This document shows, piece by piece, positions 9,256 to 18,520 of a stretch of DNA of 64,000 bases. The stretch lies in the NCBI RefSeq assembly GCF_000332175.1, contig NZ_KB235914.1, positions 999,966 to 1,063,965 on the forward strand, in the 5' to 3' direction. Below the pieces are notes generated by a model that was not told the origin of the DNA, did not search any database, and saw only the letters and a list, made by a program, of their open reading frames with translations. The position numbers and the translations under genes are program-made. Every line of letters begins with the position of its first letter. Position 1 is the first letter of the stretch. Source of the stretch: Pseudanabaena sp. PCC 6802 (lineage in GTDB: Bacteria; Cyanobacteriota; Cyanobacteriia; Pseudanabaenales; Pseudanabaenaceae).

Positions 9256-9762
9256 CTAATATCTCGTGTAGTGGTACGCAATATCTGACAGCATCGGCAT
9301 TTCCGGGTAAAGCCCTCGCACAATTTGGACGATCGCGTATATAAACGCTACGTTCACCGCTATGAAAGTAGCCGTAAAAATGGTTTGGGCAAACTCCACA
9401 AAGAAGGGAAGTCCAGCCATAATTTGCGCGATCAGGGACATGAGGAGTGAAACCAGGACAATGCAGATATCGATCATTAATGCCTGCATAGTATTAAAGC
9501 GAACGAAGTGCTTAATACGTCCGTTCCTAACCACAAGCAAAAATAGAACGAGCCAGACCACAAACCTGAGATCGAATAGGGGGGGAATAATTCCAAACGA
9601 CAAAATTTGACCGATCTGAAAAAACAGAATGTAGCTGATTGCCAGTCCAGGGATTTGACTGAATAAGAATGCTCCCATGCCAATTACTGCTGACATGGGT
9701 AAAGCGTAGGGTAGACAGCTATACAGCCTTTCTATGGGACTCGTTCCTCCACGCCATGCCAT
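9256..9762 (-). CDS. Tic20-like integral membrane protein (Ycf60 family)
   Basis: 168 residues with about four hydrophobic segments and a typical start, RLYSCLPYALPMSAVIGMG. The internal VRNGRIKHFVRFNTMQALMIDI matches the conserved RFN(A/T)MQA stretch of Tic20/Ycf60 proteins. In chloroplasts Tic20 is part of the inner-envelope import channel; the role of the cyanobacterial homologue is unsettled. It is a single gene between cpcT and proB. Confidence 0.8.
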   Translation of the reverse strand: MAWRGGTSPIERLYSCLPYALPMSAVIGMGAFLFSQIPGLAISYILFFQIGQILSFGIIPPLFDLRFVVWLVLFLLVVRNGRIKHFVRFNTMQALMIDICIVLVSLLMSLIAQIMAGLPFFVEFAQTIFTATFIAVNVAFIYAIVQIVRGLYPEMPMLSDIAYHYTRY

Positions 9763-9823
9763 AAATCGCGACCTTTTGCTAACTGGAGCTAAACTAGCAT
9801 AATAGTTAATTTTAGACAGTTTT

Positions 9824-10954
9824 TCACAACTCTTGCCGATCTAAGATCGCTAGGTTATCGCGATGTACTACGTTTGCTTCCGTAACTTCGCCTTCTAAAC
9901 CCAGCAAGCGCGGAATATCTTCTGACTTGCAGCCGAGAATTTTTCTAATTTCCGTACTGCCATAGTTAGTAATACCTCGGGCGAATTCTTTGCCAGTACG
10001 ATCGCACAAACTCACTGCCTCTTGAGCGTCAAATTCACCCTCAACTGCGACGATACCTGCGGGTAAGAGCGATCGCCCTAACTTGGCTAGAGCTTTAACA
10101 GCTCCATCGTCGAGTAAGAGCTTGCCCATCGGTACCATGCCGTAGGCAATCCAGCGCTTGCGGGCATTAACGGTGCGGGGTTGCGGCTCAAATTGGGTAC
10201 CGAGCGGCTCGCCCCGCAAAATCTGCCAGATCCGCTCTGGGGCATCGCCTTTAGTAATAGCGGTACGGACACCCGCTGCCGATGCGATGCGAGCCGCTGT
10301 TAGTTTGGTCACCATACCACCCGTGCCCCATTGACTCCCTACACCTGCCTCTACATCCAGGGTGGTCAGGCGATCGTGCGGTACGGTAACGATCGGTTTG
10401 GCATCAGGGTGCTGGCGGGGGTCGGCGGAATAGAGGCGATCCACATCTGTAAGCAGAAATAACCAATTTGCCTCCAACAAGCTCGCCACTAAAGCCGACA
10501 GCGTATCGTTATCGCCGAACTTGAGTTCGTCCACGGCGACCGTATCGTTTTCGTTTACGATCGGCACTACGCCCAGTGACAATAACTCTTGGAACGTAGC
10601 ATTTACGTTAATGTAATGCTGCCGCTGGATCAGATTGGCACGGGTCAACAAAACCTGGGCGACGGGCTGGTGTAGGGCTGCAAAAAAATCATCGTAAATG
10701 CGCATCAAGCGGCTCTGCCCCACGGCAGCGATCGCCTGCTTCATTGCTATCTGTCGCGGTCTTTCTGTCAAACCCAGTCTGGCGCAACCCACGCCCACCG
10801 CCCCCGACGATACCAATACGACGCGATGCCCCTGACGTTGCAGATACACGACTGCTTCGACTAATTTCGCGATCGCCGATAGATGCAAATCGCCGGATTC
10901 CGGCTTGGTTAAGCTCGACGTACCAATTTTGATCACTATTGTTTGCGACTGCAT
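9824..10954 (-). CDS. proB: Glutamate 5-kinase with PUA domain
   Basis: Phosphorylates glutamate to start proline synthesis. The amino-acid kinase fold is clear from [49 protein letters not shown] and [19 protein letters not shown] domain occupies roughly residues 275-365 ([20 protein letters not shown]). The 376-residue length is standard for the two-domain form, which is feedback-inhibited by proline in characterised bacteria. proA is not in the window. Confidence 0.95.
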   Translation of the reverse strand: MQSQTIVIKIGTSSLTKPESGDLHLSAIAKLVEAVVYLQRQGHRVVLVSSGAVGVGCARLGLTERPRQIAMKQAIAAVGQSRLMRIYDDFFAALHQPVAQVLLTRANLIQRQHYINVNATFQELLSLGVVPIVNENDTVAVDELKFGDNDTLSALVASLLEANWLFLLTDVDRLYSADPRQHPDAKPIVTVPHDRLTTLDVEAGVGSQWGTGGMVTKLTAARIASAAGVRTAITKGDAPERIWQILRGEPLGTQFEPQPRTVNARKRWIAYGMVPMGKLLLDDGAVKALAKLGRSLLPAGIVAVEGEFDAQEAVSLCDRTGKEFARGITNYGSTEIRKILGCKSEDIPRLLGLEGEVTEANVVHRDNLAILDRQEL

Positions 10955-11097
10955 AACAGCTTAAACGCGCTTTCTCCTGTCGTTGAGGTTCTCTCTACCT
11001 TTAGTTATCCTATAGTTAGACCGATATACTTTCCATGGGGATCTTTGTCACTTTTAATTTGACTATACATTCATAAGAATTTCTAGGAGAAATTATA

Positions 11098-11442
11098 GTG
11101 ACAGACCAACAAAGTCAAAATATTTATGTTGCTGTGCTTATCTATGAGTCATCCTCAGAATCACCGCAATATAAAATGCTCTTTGAAGAAAGCTTCATGA
11201 TTATAAAGGCTAGTTCTCTAGAGGAAGCAAAACAGAAAACTCATCAATATGCTAACGATCGTACATCCACGTTCAAAAATGAATCGGGTGTTTCAATAAC
11301 ATGGAGTCTAAAGCATGTTGTTGATGTCAATCAGGTTTTGTACGACGTTAATACTGATGGGGCAGAAATTTATGCTAGACACTTTCGTAACTATCAAGCA
11401 TATTCAGAGTTTGAGCCGCTTCTGTCGGGAGAAGACCTGTAG
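11098..11442 (+). CDS. DUF4288-like small protein
   Basis: 114 residues opening with NIYVAVLIYESSSES and containing FEESFMIIKASSLEEAKQKTHQYAN, the pattern of DUF4288, a small fold of unknown function often found near polymorphic or conflict loci. Translation begins at GTG 11098, supported by TAGGAGA eight bases upstream. It stands alone, convergent with a truncated CHAT gene. No catalytic residues can be named. Confidence 0.6.
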   Translation: MTDQQSQNIYVAVLIYESSSESPQYKMLFEESFMIIKASSLEEAKQKTHQYANDRTSTFKNESGVSITWSLKHVVDVNQVLYDVNTDGAEIYARHFRNYQAYSEFEPLLSGEDL

Positions 11443-11589
11443 CTTTACGCTTTGCTAGAAGGCTCGTCTCCCCATAAACACCGACCACATAGAAATTATT
11501 TGTGAATGCTTTAGATTTTTGGCGGCGGGTGATGGGCAACGTTATCCTACTCTCGCGATCGCCTCTTCTATCCCTTTCCTCGCGAAGAT

Positions 11590-12339
11590 TTAAAATCCGT
11601 TGCCAATTAGAACGAATGGTGCCCAATAGTGGGGATATGAGAAATCGGTACTGCTGCCTTTGGATTTGCGATGGAGCAGGCTGAGTTGGGCTTGACGTAT
11701 GGCAGCGGCTTTAGTTATCGGCGCTTGGGGCGTACTTTTAGCAAGTTGGGTGTAAAACTCTTCCATCAGCAAGCGCGTACTGGCATCATCCACTGCCCAC
11801 AGGGAAGCGATCACGGCTTTGGCGCCGCCATTGAGAAAGTAGTAGCTGATACCGGCAATTTCCGTACCATCCTGTGTGGCTGTACCGAGGGCGGTTTCGC
11901 AGGCGGATAACACGACGAGATGGACTTTGGTGAGGTCTTGCAGCGCCGTTGGAATTTCTGGAATCGGCAATTTGTTGCCATCACCCAGCATCAAGTAAGA
12001 AGCATCGGCGCTACCGGGTTCAAATTTGCCATGCGTGGCGATATGCAAAATGCGATGACCGGAAATATTGTCGCGCAATGCCTTGCGGTTAAATGCCCGA
12101 TCCAATAACTTGATACCGTTAAAAATCCCTTTAGTATCGCTAGCTGAGGAACGCACGATCGCATCGAGTTCGGCGGGTACGTTGGGTAGGGCGCTAAATC
12201 CAGGTACGGGTTGGGAGAGGCCAGCAGCGAATACGTTGGTGTTTTGCGTGCCCGTTGGTAAGCGATCGCTGGTATCAGTGAGGTCGGCGGAGACAACTGT
12301 GGAAATCGCGTATTTCTCGATAATTTCACGTTTACGCAA
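11590..12339 (-). pseudogene. N-terminally truncated CHAT (caspase-like) peptidase domain
   Basis: The open frame encodes a complete CHAT domain. The catalytic His is in HIATHGKF (about residue 103), the catalytic Cys in LVVLSACETALG (about 147), and GAKAVIASLWAVDD and YPHYWAPFVLIGNG are at the end. Cyanobacterial CHAT proteins normally carry long TPR arrays in front. Here the frame has only a TTG at 12339 and an in-frame stop about ten codons further upstream, so the TPR part is gone. Protease chemistry could remain, but regulation and translation signals appear lost. Confidence 0.65.
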
Positions 12340-12595
12340 TGAGATTGACTCGATATTGATAAGTTAAGTTGAAGTTGGAAAGCTATGCTGTTAAAAAGCA
12401 GAAGTTTTAAATTTATTTTCTAGATCCTTGCTAAGTACATGTTAGAAAGTCTGTTGGAGTTAAGATCGAGATACCTCGAAATGGATGAAGAATCAGCAGG
12501 TCTCGATAACAAACTTTGGCTCACTCATCCGCTTTGTCCAACTGTACAACTTGGTTGGTGATGGGTAGAACGGGCTAAATTTAGTCGTCCCTGGA
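12340..12595. other. Spacer between CHAT remnant and pseudokinase
   Basis: 256 bp, AT-richer than its flanks. An open stretch of about 40 codons on the plus strand begins at ATG 12439 but matches nothing I recognise. The missing TPR region of the CHAT gene is not visible here, so the truncation came with loss of DNA. Confidence 0.4.
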
Positions 12596-13480
12596 CTACC
12601 GGAGGGCTGCGATCCCGAGCGGACCGATCGCAAATTCGAGGCACGAGGAAAATTGGCGGTCGGGGTTCAGCCCCAGGGCTTGCGCGATCGCGGCGCGTTC
12701 TCCAGGATTGGACAATTCGCTCAGATCGATCTCTCCATCCCTAAGCTTGACATAGTTTTCGGCTATTTCTTGCTGCTGTTCGAGGCGATTTTTTGCTTCC
12801 CAGCCGCGACTCGTCAGGAGGGGATGCCCCGTCCGAACGTGGAAATATACCGCTGCCAGCCAGGACAGAACCGTTTCTACTCTTCCACTCCCAAATTTTA
12901 ACCAGTCATAGGGACTCACGCGAACTGGCCGGGGGCCGTCGTAGCTTTGTTCGATGATGTCGTGCAGTTCTTCCAGTCCGTAGTCTGCGAGGACTGCTTG
13001 TTCGCCATCCATGAATATATTGTTTGGCGTAATCGCGGGATAGTAGTGTCCACCCAGGCGATCGCTCAGATAGTCTAAACCGCTAGCTAGGGATTGAAAT
13101 GCCGTTACCAAATCGAGACCGGGAAGGGGATCGGGTACTTCCTGCTCGGGTCGGAAGCGATCGATCGCTCTTTCAGGGTAATACCTGCGACATATAATAA
13201 AGCAGCGCTGGCGATGCAGGTTATGATACCGCAACCAGGGAGCCACACCAGGAGTAGGAGGCATTGCTACTAGGGAGTCAAAATAGGGACAAAGCCGATC
13301 GACGCGATCGCGCAAATCGCTACCCGTCCAGAGATCGCGTTCTCCTTGCACGAAAGTAGAGTGAAGCTTGACAACCACTTCAGCCTTGGCATATTTTGCT
13401 CGACTAGTCTGGATATAATTACCCTGACTGCCAAGCTCGGCAATGAGTTGGTACCCCCCTGGAATTCTCTTCCCAAGCAT
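12596..13480 (-). CDS. Protein kinase-like protein, probable pseudokinase
   Basis: 294 residues in kinase order. An N-lobe start IPGGYQLIAELGSQGNYIQT is followed by VVVKLHSTF, which supplies the beta-3 lysine. The catalytic loop HRDLKPxN is replaced by HYYPAITPNNIFMDG and DFG by ADYGLEE, so both catalytic acidic positions are changed or displaced. The C-terminal FSSCLEFAIGPL resembles the segment after Ser/Thr kinase domains in cyanobacteria. There is no TM or TPR part. It probably acts as a scaffold, if at all; a link with the adjacent CHAT fragment is conjecture. Confidence 0.6.
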   Translation of the reverse strand: MLGKRIPGGYQLIAELGSQGNYIQTSRAKYAKAEVVVKLHSTFVQGERDLWTGSDLRDRVDRLCPYFDSLVAMPPTPGVAPWLRYHNLHRQRCFIICRRYYPERAIDRFRPEQEVPDPLPGLDLVTAFQSLASGLDYLSDRLGGHYYPAITPNNIFMDGEQAVLADYGLEELHDIIEQSYDGPRPVRVSPYDWLKFGSGRVETVLSWLAAVYFHVRTGHPLLTSRGWEAKNRLEQQQEIAENYVKLRDGEIDLSELSNPGERAAIAQALGLNPDRQFSSCLEFAIGPLGIAALR

Positions 13481-13580
13481 GCAAGTTTTTCCCTTCGTTC
13501 GCTCTCATAACTAGAATGCCCAGATATGTAAATTTGCGATCTCGATCTGGAAAAAGCTACACCTGGTGTCCAGGAGGGCT

Positions 13581-13952
13581 TTAACTTGCGAACACGGGAC
13601 CCATATCAATGTAAATCCTCATTTCTTGAAATAGTCCGTCCTTAAAGCGAATTACTTCGGAGCAGGGTACGGTAACTACCTTGTCATCCAGCCGCGTGTA
13701 GATTACTTCCATTTGGCATATAACATTATCTCCAGTCTCCCAAAGATTTTTGATGTCGTGCCTTACGGATTTCACTCGCGATCGAAAGCCAATCGATGAT
13801 TCTCTAATTGCCGATCTACCATGTATGGGTGGGAAGTTACCAAATCGGTAGAAGGCATCTTCGGCAAAGAAAGCCGCAAAATCATCAGGCGATCTGACTT
13901 CTGTGAGAAACCGCCTGACAGTATCTGCATTTGTGGGTGCTGGCTCGGACAT
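13581..13952 (-). CDS. NTF2/SnoaL-like protein, paralogue 1
   Basis: 123 residues of the NTF2-like cone fold. It shares the block GNFPPIHGR, then VICQMEVIYTRLDDKVVTVP and MRIYIDMGPVF with three genes directly upstream on the same strand. The family covers limonene-epoxide hydrolase, SnoaL cyclases and many proteins without known chemistry. It ends the four-gene array, 14 bp after paralogue 2, so co-transcription is likely. The conserved Tyr, Asn and C-terminal Y-x-D could line the pocket, but the substrate is unknown. Confidence 0.72.
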   Translation of the reverse strand: MSEPAPTNADTVRRFLTEVRSPDDFAAFFAEDAFYRFGNFPPIHGRSAIRESSIGFRSRVKSVRHDIKNLWETGDNVICQMEVIYTRLDDKVVTVPCSEVIRFKDGLFQEMRIYIDMGPVFAS

Positions 13953-13966
13953 GATGATTCCTTAAA

Positions 13967-14332
13967 TTATGTAAAAGCAGGAGTAGTATCGATATAAGCC
14001 TTCAACTCGCGCACCTTGCCATTGGCAAAATGAATCACGTCAACGCAGGGCAGCGTAGCAACTTTTCCATCCTTGCGGTTGTAAGTAACATTCATCTCGC
14101 ACACAACCGTATCGCCAAATTCCCATATATTCAGAACATCATGGGTAACGGAATCAAACATATCCACTAAAGGTGTTGCCAGAGCGCGAATACCTTCAGG
14201 CCCAATTACTGGATCGAAGTTGCCCACCTTATAGATGGCATCATCGGTAAAGTATGAAACGTACTCATCCACGTTATTGACTTCCACTGCGGCATATGCG
14301 CGGTTAACTAAATCGATATTAGTTGTTGACAT
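13967..14332 (-). CDS. NTF2/SnoaL-like protein, paralogue 2
   Basis: 121 residues. It keeps the array's signature positions: YKVGNFDPVIGPEGI, VVCEMNVTYNRKDGKVATLP and LKAYIDTTPAF. It differs from its sisters in the central helix (LATPLVDMFDSVTHDVLNI), which normally shapes the ligand cavity, so ligand preference may differ. It lies between paralogues 1 and 3, 66 bp from the latter. Confidence 0.72.
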   Translation of the reverse strand: MSTTNIDLVNRAYAAVEVNNVDEYVSYFTDDAIYKVGNFDPVIGPEGIRALATPLVDMFDSVTHDVLNIWEFGDTVVCEMNVTYNRKDGKVATLPCVDVIHFANGKVRELKAYIDTTPAFT

Positions 14333-14398
14333 AAAATTTTTTCAGGTTTGCGATCTTCTACAAATTTTCTACAAATGATAGCTCTACGGATGTAGAGG

Positions 14399-14764
14399 TT
14401 ATGCGGCGAACAAGGGTGAAGCATCCATGTAAACAAGCATTGCTCGCACTTTATCACCCGTCATGCGGAATACATCTAAACAAGGTAATACCAGAGTGGA
14501 ATCATCAAGGCGAGTATAGGTGATTTCCAACTCGCAGACCACTGCATCGTCTATTTCCCAGATATTTTTAATACCAAAAGCAATGCCCTTAATATGGTCG
14601 AGATGGCTAGCTTTAATTGTAGCCTCAACTGCGGCTTTACCAACTGCGGCTGGGTAGTTGCCAAACCGATATTCGGCATCATCAGTTAGATAAGTTAAAA
14701 ACTCATCCACATTCATTACTTCAAACAGCCCGATTAGATGTTTGACAATATCAATTTTTGACAT
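14399..14764 (-). CDS. NTF2/SnoaL-like protein, paralogue 3
   Basis: 121 residues with YRFGNYPAAVGKAAVEATI, VVCELEITYTRLDDSTLVLP and MLVYMDASPLF. The arginine seen in RIYMD of paralogue 4 is replaced by Leu/Val here, and the Asp is kept. A purine-rich stretch with AGAGGCA lies upstream of the ATG. Same strand and likely same transcript as the other three. Confidence 0.72.
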   Translation of the reverse strand: MSKIDIVKHLIGLFEVMNVDEFLTYLTDDAEYRFGNYPAAVGKAAVEATIKASHLDHIKGIAFGIKNIWEIDDAVVCELEITYTRLDDSTLVLPCLDVFRMTGDKVRAMLVYMDASPLFAA

Positions 14765-14857
14765 GACTGCCTCTGAAAATTATTAATCGTGTAGTTTTTT
14801 TTTCTTCTTTGTAAATCTCTGCAAAGACTCGCTCAGAGATTAGCAAAATCAACTCAA

Positions 14858-15274
14858 TTAACTAAATAGGGGATTGATATCCATGTATATCCGCAATTCT
14901 TTGACCTTATCACCTTCGAATTTGATGGTGTCGCAACAGGGCAAGGTATGTACTCTACCGTCATGACCGACGTAGGTAACTTCCATTTCGCAGATCATCG
15001 TGCCGTCGCTGGCTTCCCAAATGTTTTTAATGCTGTGGTGCAATCCTTCACATTTTTCGAGAAACCCCGACGATGAATCGGCAATTTCCTGAGGAGTACG
15101 AGCAGGTGGGAAGTTGCCAAACTGATAATAACAATCATCGGTATAAAACTTAATGAAGTTATTAACATTCATTGCTTCCCCGGCCAGAAACATCTTTTTG
15201 ATAATATCTACCTTTTCTCCCGAAAACTTGGGCCACTTTTTAGTATGCGGCCACTCCCATGTTTCCCCTGCCAT
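14858..15274 (-). CDS. NTF2/SnoaL-like protein, paralogue 4 (promoter-proximal)
   Basis: 138 residues, the longest of the four because of an extra N-terminal segment rich in Trp and Lys (MAGETWEWPHTKKWPKFSGE). The core has YYQFGNFPPARTPQEIADSS, MICEMEVTYVGHDGRVHTLP and LRIYMDINPLF. AAGGAG lies about ten bases before ATG 15274, supporting this start. It leads the array and faces a divergent VOC enzyme across a 331-bp spacer, so the two units may share regulation. Confidence 0.74.
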   Translation of the reverse strand: MAGETWEWPHTKKWPKFSGEKVDIIKKMFLAGEAMNVNNFIKFYTDDCYYQFGNFPPARTPQEIADSSSGFLEKCEGLHHSIKNIWEASDGTMICEMEVTYVGHDGRVHTLPCCDTIKFEGDKVKELRIYMDINPLFS

Positions 15275-15299
15275 AGCCTCATTTCTCCTTAAAGTAATA

Positions 15300-15314
15300 C
15301 ATTATTTAATAATG
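15300..15314. promoter_or_regulatory. Palindrome upstream of the NTF2-like array
   Basis: CATTATTTAATAATG is a perfect 15-bp dyad, 26 bp ahead of the first NTF2-like start codon, in the spacer shared with the divergent VOC gene. Its place suits an operator, but AT-rich palindromes arise by chance, so this is a candidate only. Confidence 0.35.
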
Positions 15315-15605
15315 TTGTAATGCGATTGAGATTGCGGTTGCGATCGCACATGCCTATTGTCATTCTAAACCTCCCCATATAGCCTAGCTTCTTAAGAAAA
15401 TCTTTAGACAATCAGAGTAAATAAGCTGGAATATCTCCTGAAGATGTTGATTCATCGCGATCGCCAGGATTTATTCACAAATTTGACTGGTTAGCGATTT
15501 AATCTTTATAGATAATTAATGCAAATGTGGCATTGTCGTCCAAATTGCGTGACAGAAAAACTAATATAATGCTGAGAACATTTGCGAACAATTTCACGAG
15601 GAAAT

Positions 15606-16355
15606 ATGGCAAACGGTGAAGGGAAGAGAGAACTGACTGAGATCGCACGGATGTTGAAAGGCATTCATCACGTCGGTATTACAGTGGACAACATGGAGCA
15701 ATCTCTTGAGTTTTACGTGGATCTTCTAGGAGGAGAGATTGCTGTTGGGGGTGAGGGGTTTGCAGGTGAGGCACTCCACCATAACCTGTTTCAAATCGAA
15801 GATTTAGAGGCAATGGAAAAGGGATTTCACCCCAAGACTATTGGCGTGCCTAACCTCAGAACTGGACAGGAAGAAGCACTCGACGTTAAGTTCATTACAT
15901 TTGGCAATGTTTGCTTAGAGCTAATTTACTATCGAGATGCTAAAGCCAAGCCTCAAGAGTCGAGACCCTTTGCGCCCAGCCATCCTACCAGTACGGCCTA
16001 TGTAATTTCCAGTCACCTCTCTTTCTTTGTCAGAGATGACATCGATCTCAGCGAATTTGCCGTGAAACTGGAGGAGGAAAGCCACAAGCGCGGCATGCAT
16101 AAGGTGCGTTGCAATCGTATCGTCCACGTCAATTCTGAGGAAGAACGCAAGAAGACCGAGCTTAAATACAATTCCTATAAGTTCTGGCACGATCCCGATG
16201 TATCGGGTGAAGACTTTGGCGATTTCTACGGCTGGGGGCTAATTTATGCTAAAGGGCCGAGCGGCGAGCAATTAGAATTCAACCAGGTTACTCGTCGTAT
16301 TAAGGGGCTGTATCAAGCAGCAGAAGAACGATACAGGCAAGCCAGATTGCCTTAG
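15606..16355 (+). CDS. VOC-superfamily (glyoxalase/dioxygenase-type) metalloprotein
   Basis: 249 residues with paired beta-alpha-beta-beta-beta modules. MLKGIHHVGITVDNMEQSLEF supplies the first metal His, NVCLELIYY a Glu, ISSHLSFFVRDDIDL the second His, and GPSGEQLEFNQV the last Glu. This H/E/H/E set is what glyoxalase I-like and other VOC metalloenzymes need. A long insert (about residues 60-110 and 155-200) separates it from plain glyoxalase I. ATG 15606 is preceded by GAGGA. It is divergent from the NTF2-like array and may act on the same small molecule. Confidence 0.75.
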   Translation: MANGEGKRELTEIARMLKGIHHVGITVDNMEQSLEFYVDLLGGEIAVGGEGFAGEALHHNLFQIEDLEAMEKGFHPKTIGVPNLRTGQEEALDVKFITFGNVCLELIYYRDAKAKPQESRPFAPSHPTSTAYVISSHLSFFVRDDIDLSEFAVKLEEESHKRGMHKVRCNRIVHVNSEEERKKTELKYNSYKFWHDPDVSGEDFGDFYGWGLIYAKGPSGEQLEFNQVTRRIKGLYQAAEERYRQARLP

Positions 16356-16699
16356 TCCAGTAATAGCTCGCGGTAGGGTGCAGTTAGCGGCAGCGTAACG
16401 CACGATAGCAGGGCTTATTCACCCATTCATAAGTCCTTCAATACTTTTCTCGGGGTAGTGCTGTATGCCTACCCCAATATTTTGGGATGGCATTGATAAA
16501 GCATCAAAATGCTCTCGCGATCGACAGTTCGCGATTTTTAACCCTTGATTAATCTATGAAAAATTCAAAAACCATAGATATTTTTCTTGTCATACCCACG
16601 AACAAATTTTATTCAGTTATCTTTATATTTCCTTAATAACCTTAATAAATGTTAGTAAAATGAAATACATCGAAATACATTTACTAAGTATTTTTTCTC
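16356..16699. other. Spacer upstream of ndhD
   Basis: 344 bp. The 3' half is strongly AT-rich and must contain the ndhD promoter; no clear -35/-10 pair can be assigned. No small ORF, RNA or repeat was recognised. Confidence 0.4.
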
Positions 16700-18406
16700 A
16701 TGACAGCCGAACAATTTCCCTGGCTTACCGCGATTGTTTTGTTCCCACTGGTTGCTTCGTTAGCGATTCCCGTGTTGCCTGATAAAAATGGCACGCGAGT
16801 ACGCTGGTATGCCATGGGTGTAGCGATCGCTGACTTTGTCTTAATGTGCTACGCCTTCTGGAAACACTACGATGCCAACAGTGCGACTTTTCAACTCGCA
16901 GAGAAATATGCCTGGGTGCCTCAGTTAGGTCTCAGCTGGGCGGTTTCAGTTGATGGCATCTCCGTCCCCCTCGTACTCCTCGCGGGATTTGTGACGACAC
17001 TTTCAATCTATTCGGCGTGGCAAGTTAACCTTAAGCCTCGCCTTTTTTATTTTTTGATGCTGGTGCTGTATTCAGCCCAGATCGGAGTTTTCGTAGCGCA
17101 GGATCTAATGCTCCTATTTATTGTGTGGGAGTTAGAGTTAATCCCGGTTTACCTGCTTGTCTCCATTTGGGGCGGGCAAAAGCGCCAATATGCAGCTACG
17201 AAATTTTTACTCTACACCGCTGCTGCTTCCATATTTATCCTGGTAGCTGCTCTAGCCATGGCTTTTTATGGCGGCGGCAACATGACCTTTGATATGGTGG
17301 AACTGGGCTTAAAGGATTACCCGCTAGCCTTAGAACTATTCCTATACGCGGGTTTACTAGTTGCGTTTGGTTTGAAGTTAGCTATTTTCCCGCTACATAC
17401 CTGGTTGCCCGACGCGCACGGTGAGGCTTCTTCCCCTGTATCGATGATTTTGGCAGGCGTACTGCTGAAGATGGGCGGTTATGGCTTAATTCGCCTGAAT
17501 CTAGAACTTCTACCAGACGCACATGTTTACTTTGCCCCAGTTTTAGTAATGTTGGGCGTAATTAACGTTGTCTACGGTGGATTTACCTCGTTTGCGCAAT
17601 CCAATTTAAAGCGCCGTCTAGCCTACTCATCGGTTTCCCACATGGGATTTGTGTTAATCGGCATTGCCTCTTTCACCGATTTGGGTATCAATGGCGCGAT
17701 GCTCCAGATGATCTCCCACGGCTTGATTGCTTCGGTATTGTTCTTCCTGGCCGGTATCACCTACGATCGCACGCATACGATGTCCATGAAGGAGATGGGC
17801 AGTCTCGGTCATTCTATGCCTAAAGTATTCGCCCTATTCACGATTGGCGCGATGGCATCGTTAGCCCTACCTGGCATGAGCGGCTTTGCTGGCGAGCTTT
17901 CTGTCTTTTTGGGCGTAACCACCAGCGACATCTACAGCTCTCCGTTCCGGACGGCTACAGTCTTTTTGTCGGCGATCGGGTTGATTTTGACACCCATCTA
18001 TCTGCTGTCCATGCTGCGTCAGATTTTTTACAACTCCGGCTCCTTACCTACATGTGATGTGGCACCTGTATGCGACCTATCGGATCTGGAACTAAAGAGT
18101 CAGGGAGATCAAGAAGCGGTTTGCTTTGGCACGAGTTGTGTCCTCCCCACCGAAGCAGTCTATCAGGATGCCAAACCGAGGGAATTGTTCATCGCTGCTT
18201 CCTTCCTGGTGCCGATTATTTGTATTGGTCTTTACCCCAAACTGGCAATGCAAGTATATGACGCAAAAACGGTAGCTGTGAACGCACAAGTGCGTCAGTC
18301 GTACGCTCAAATTGCGCAAACAAACCCGCAAATTTATGCCAAAGGCTGGCGATCGGCACCAATCCTCGATCCCGAACTGGCAATCGTACCAGCAGCAGTC
18401 AGATAA
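16700..18406 (+). CDS. ndhD: NAD(P)H-quinone oxidoreductase subunit 4 (NdhD), copy with Cys-rich insertion
   Basis: Proton-pumping membrane subunit of the cyanobacterial NDH-1 complex (respiration and cyclic electron flow). About 14 TM helices are expected; the antiporter-like core shows [40 protein letters not shown] and [20 protein letters not shown]. At 568 residues it is longer than the paralogue at 42637. A loop near residues 450-490 contains four cysteines ([13 protein letters not shown] and [15 protein letters not shown]) that the paralogue lacks. It stands alone, with no ndhF or cup genes alongside, so the D1 or D2 class cannot be assigned from context. Confidence 0.94.
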   Translation: MTAEQFPWLTAIVLFPLVASLAIPVLPDKNGTRVRWYAMGVAIADFVLMCYAFWKHYDANSATFQLAEKYAWVPQLGLSWAVSVDGISVPLVLLAGFVTTLSIYSAWQVNLKPRLFYFLMLVLYSAQIGVFVAQDLMLLFIVWELELIPVYLLVSIWGGQKRQYAATKFLLYTAAASIFILVAALAMAFYGGGNMTFDMVELGLKDYPLALELFLYAGLLVAFGLKLAIFPLHTWLPDAHGEASSPVSMILAGVLLKMGGYGLIRLNLELLPDAHVYFAPVLVMLGVINVVYGGFTSFAQSNLKRRLAYSSVSHMGFVLIGIASFTDLGINGAMLQMISHGLIASVLFFLAGITYDRTHTMSMKEMGSLGHSMPKVFALFTIGAMASLALPGMSGFAGELSVFLGVTTSDIYSSPFRTATVFLSAIGLILTPIYLLSMLRQIFYNSGSLPTCDVAPVCDLSDLELKSQGDQEAVCFGTSCVLPTEAVYQDAKPRELFIAASFLVPIICIGLYPKLAMQVYDAKTVAVNAQVRQSYAQIAQTNPQIYAKGWRSAPILDPELAIVPAAVR

Positions 18407-18451
18407 AAGATCGGGTCAACAACTATAGCTATAGCAAGCTAGTTTTCGCTC

Positions 18452-18486
18452 GAAAGCGATCGCCGTTTTAAATGGCGATCGCTTTC
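18452..18486. terminator. Bidirectional terminator hairpin between ndhD and fabI
   Basis: Arms GAAAGCGATCGCC (18452-18464) and GGCGATCGCTTTC (18474-18486) pair perfectly around a 9-base A/T-rich loop. T-rich sequence follows on the plus side. It lies between convergent genes, and each arm contains a HIP1 core. Confidence 0.75.
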
Positions 18487-18520
18487 TCTTTCTGTTAATA
18501 AAATTACCTGCTGAAAGCTC

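Noticed and set aside
12439-12561. 40-codon plus-strand ORF in the spacer before the CHAT remnant
   Set aside because: No ribosome site and no similarity seen; not enough to call a gene.
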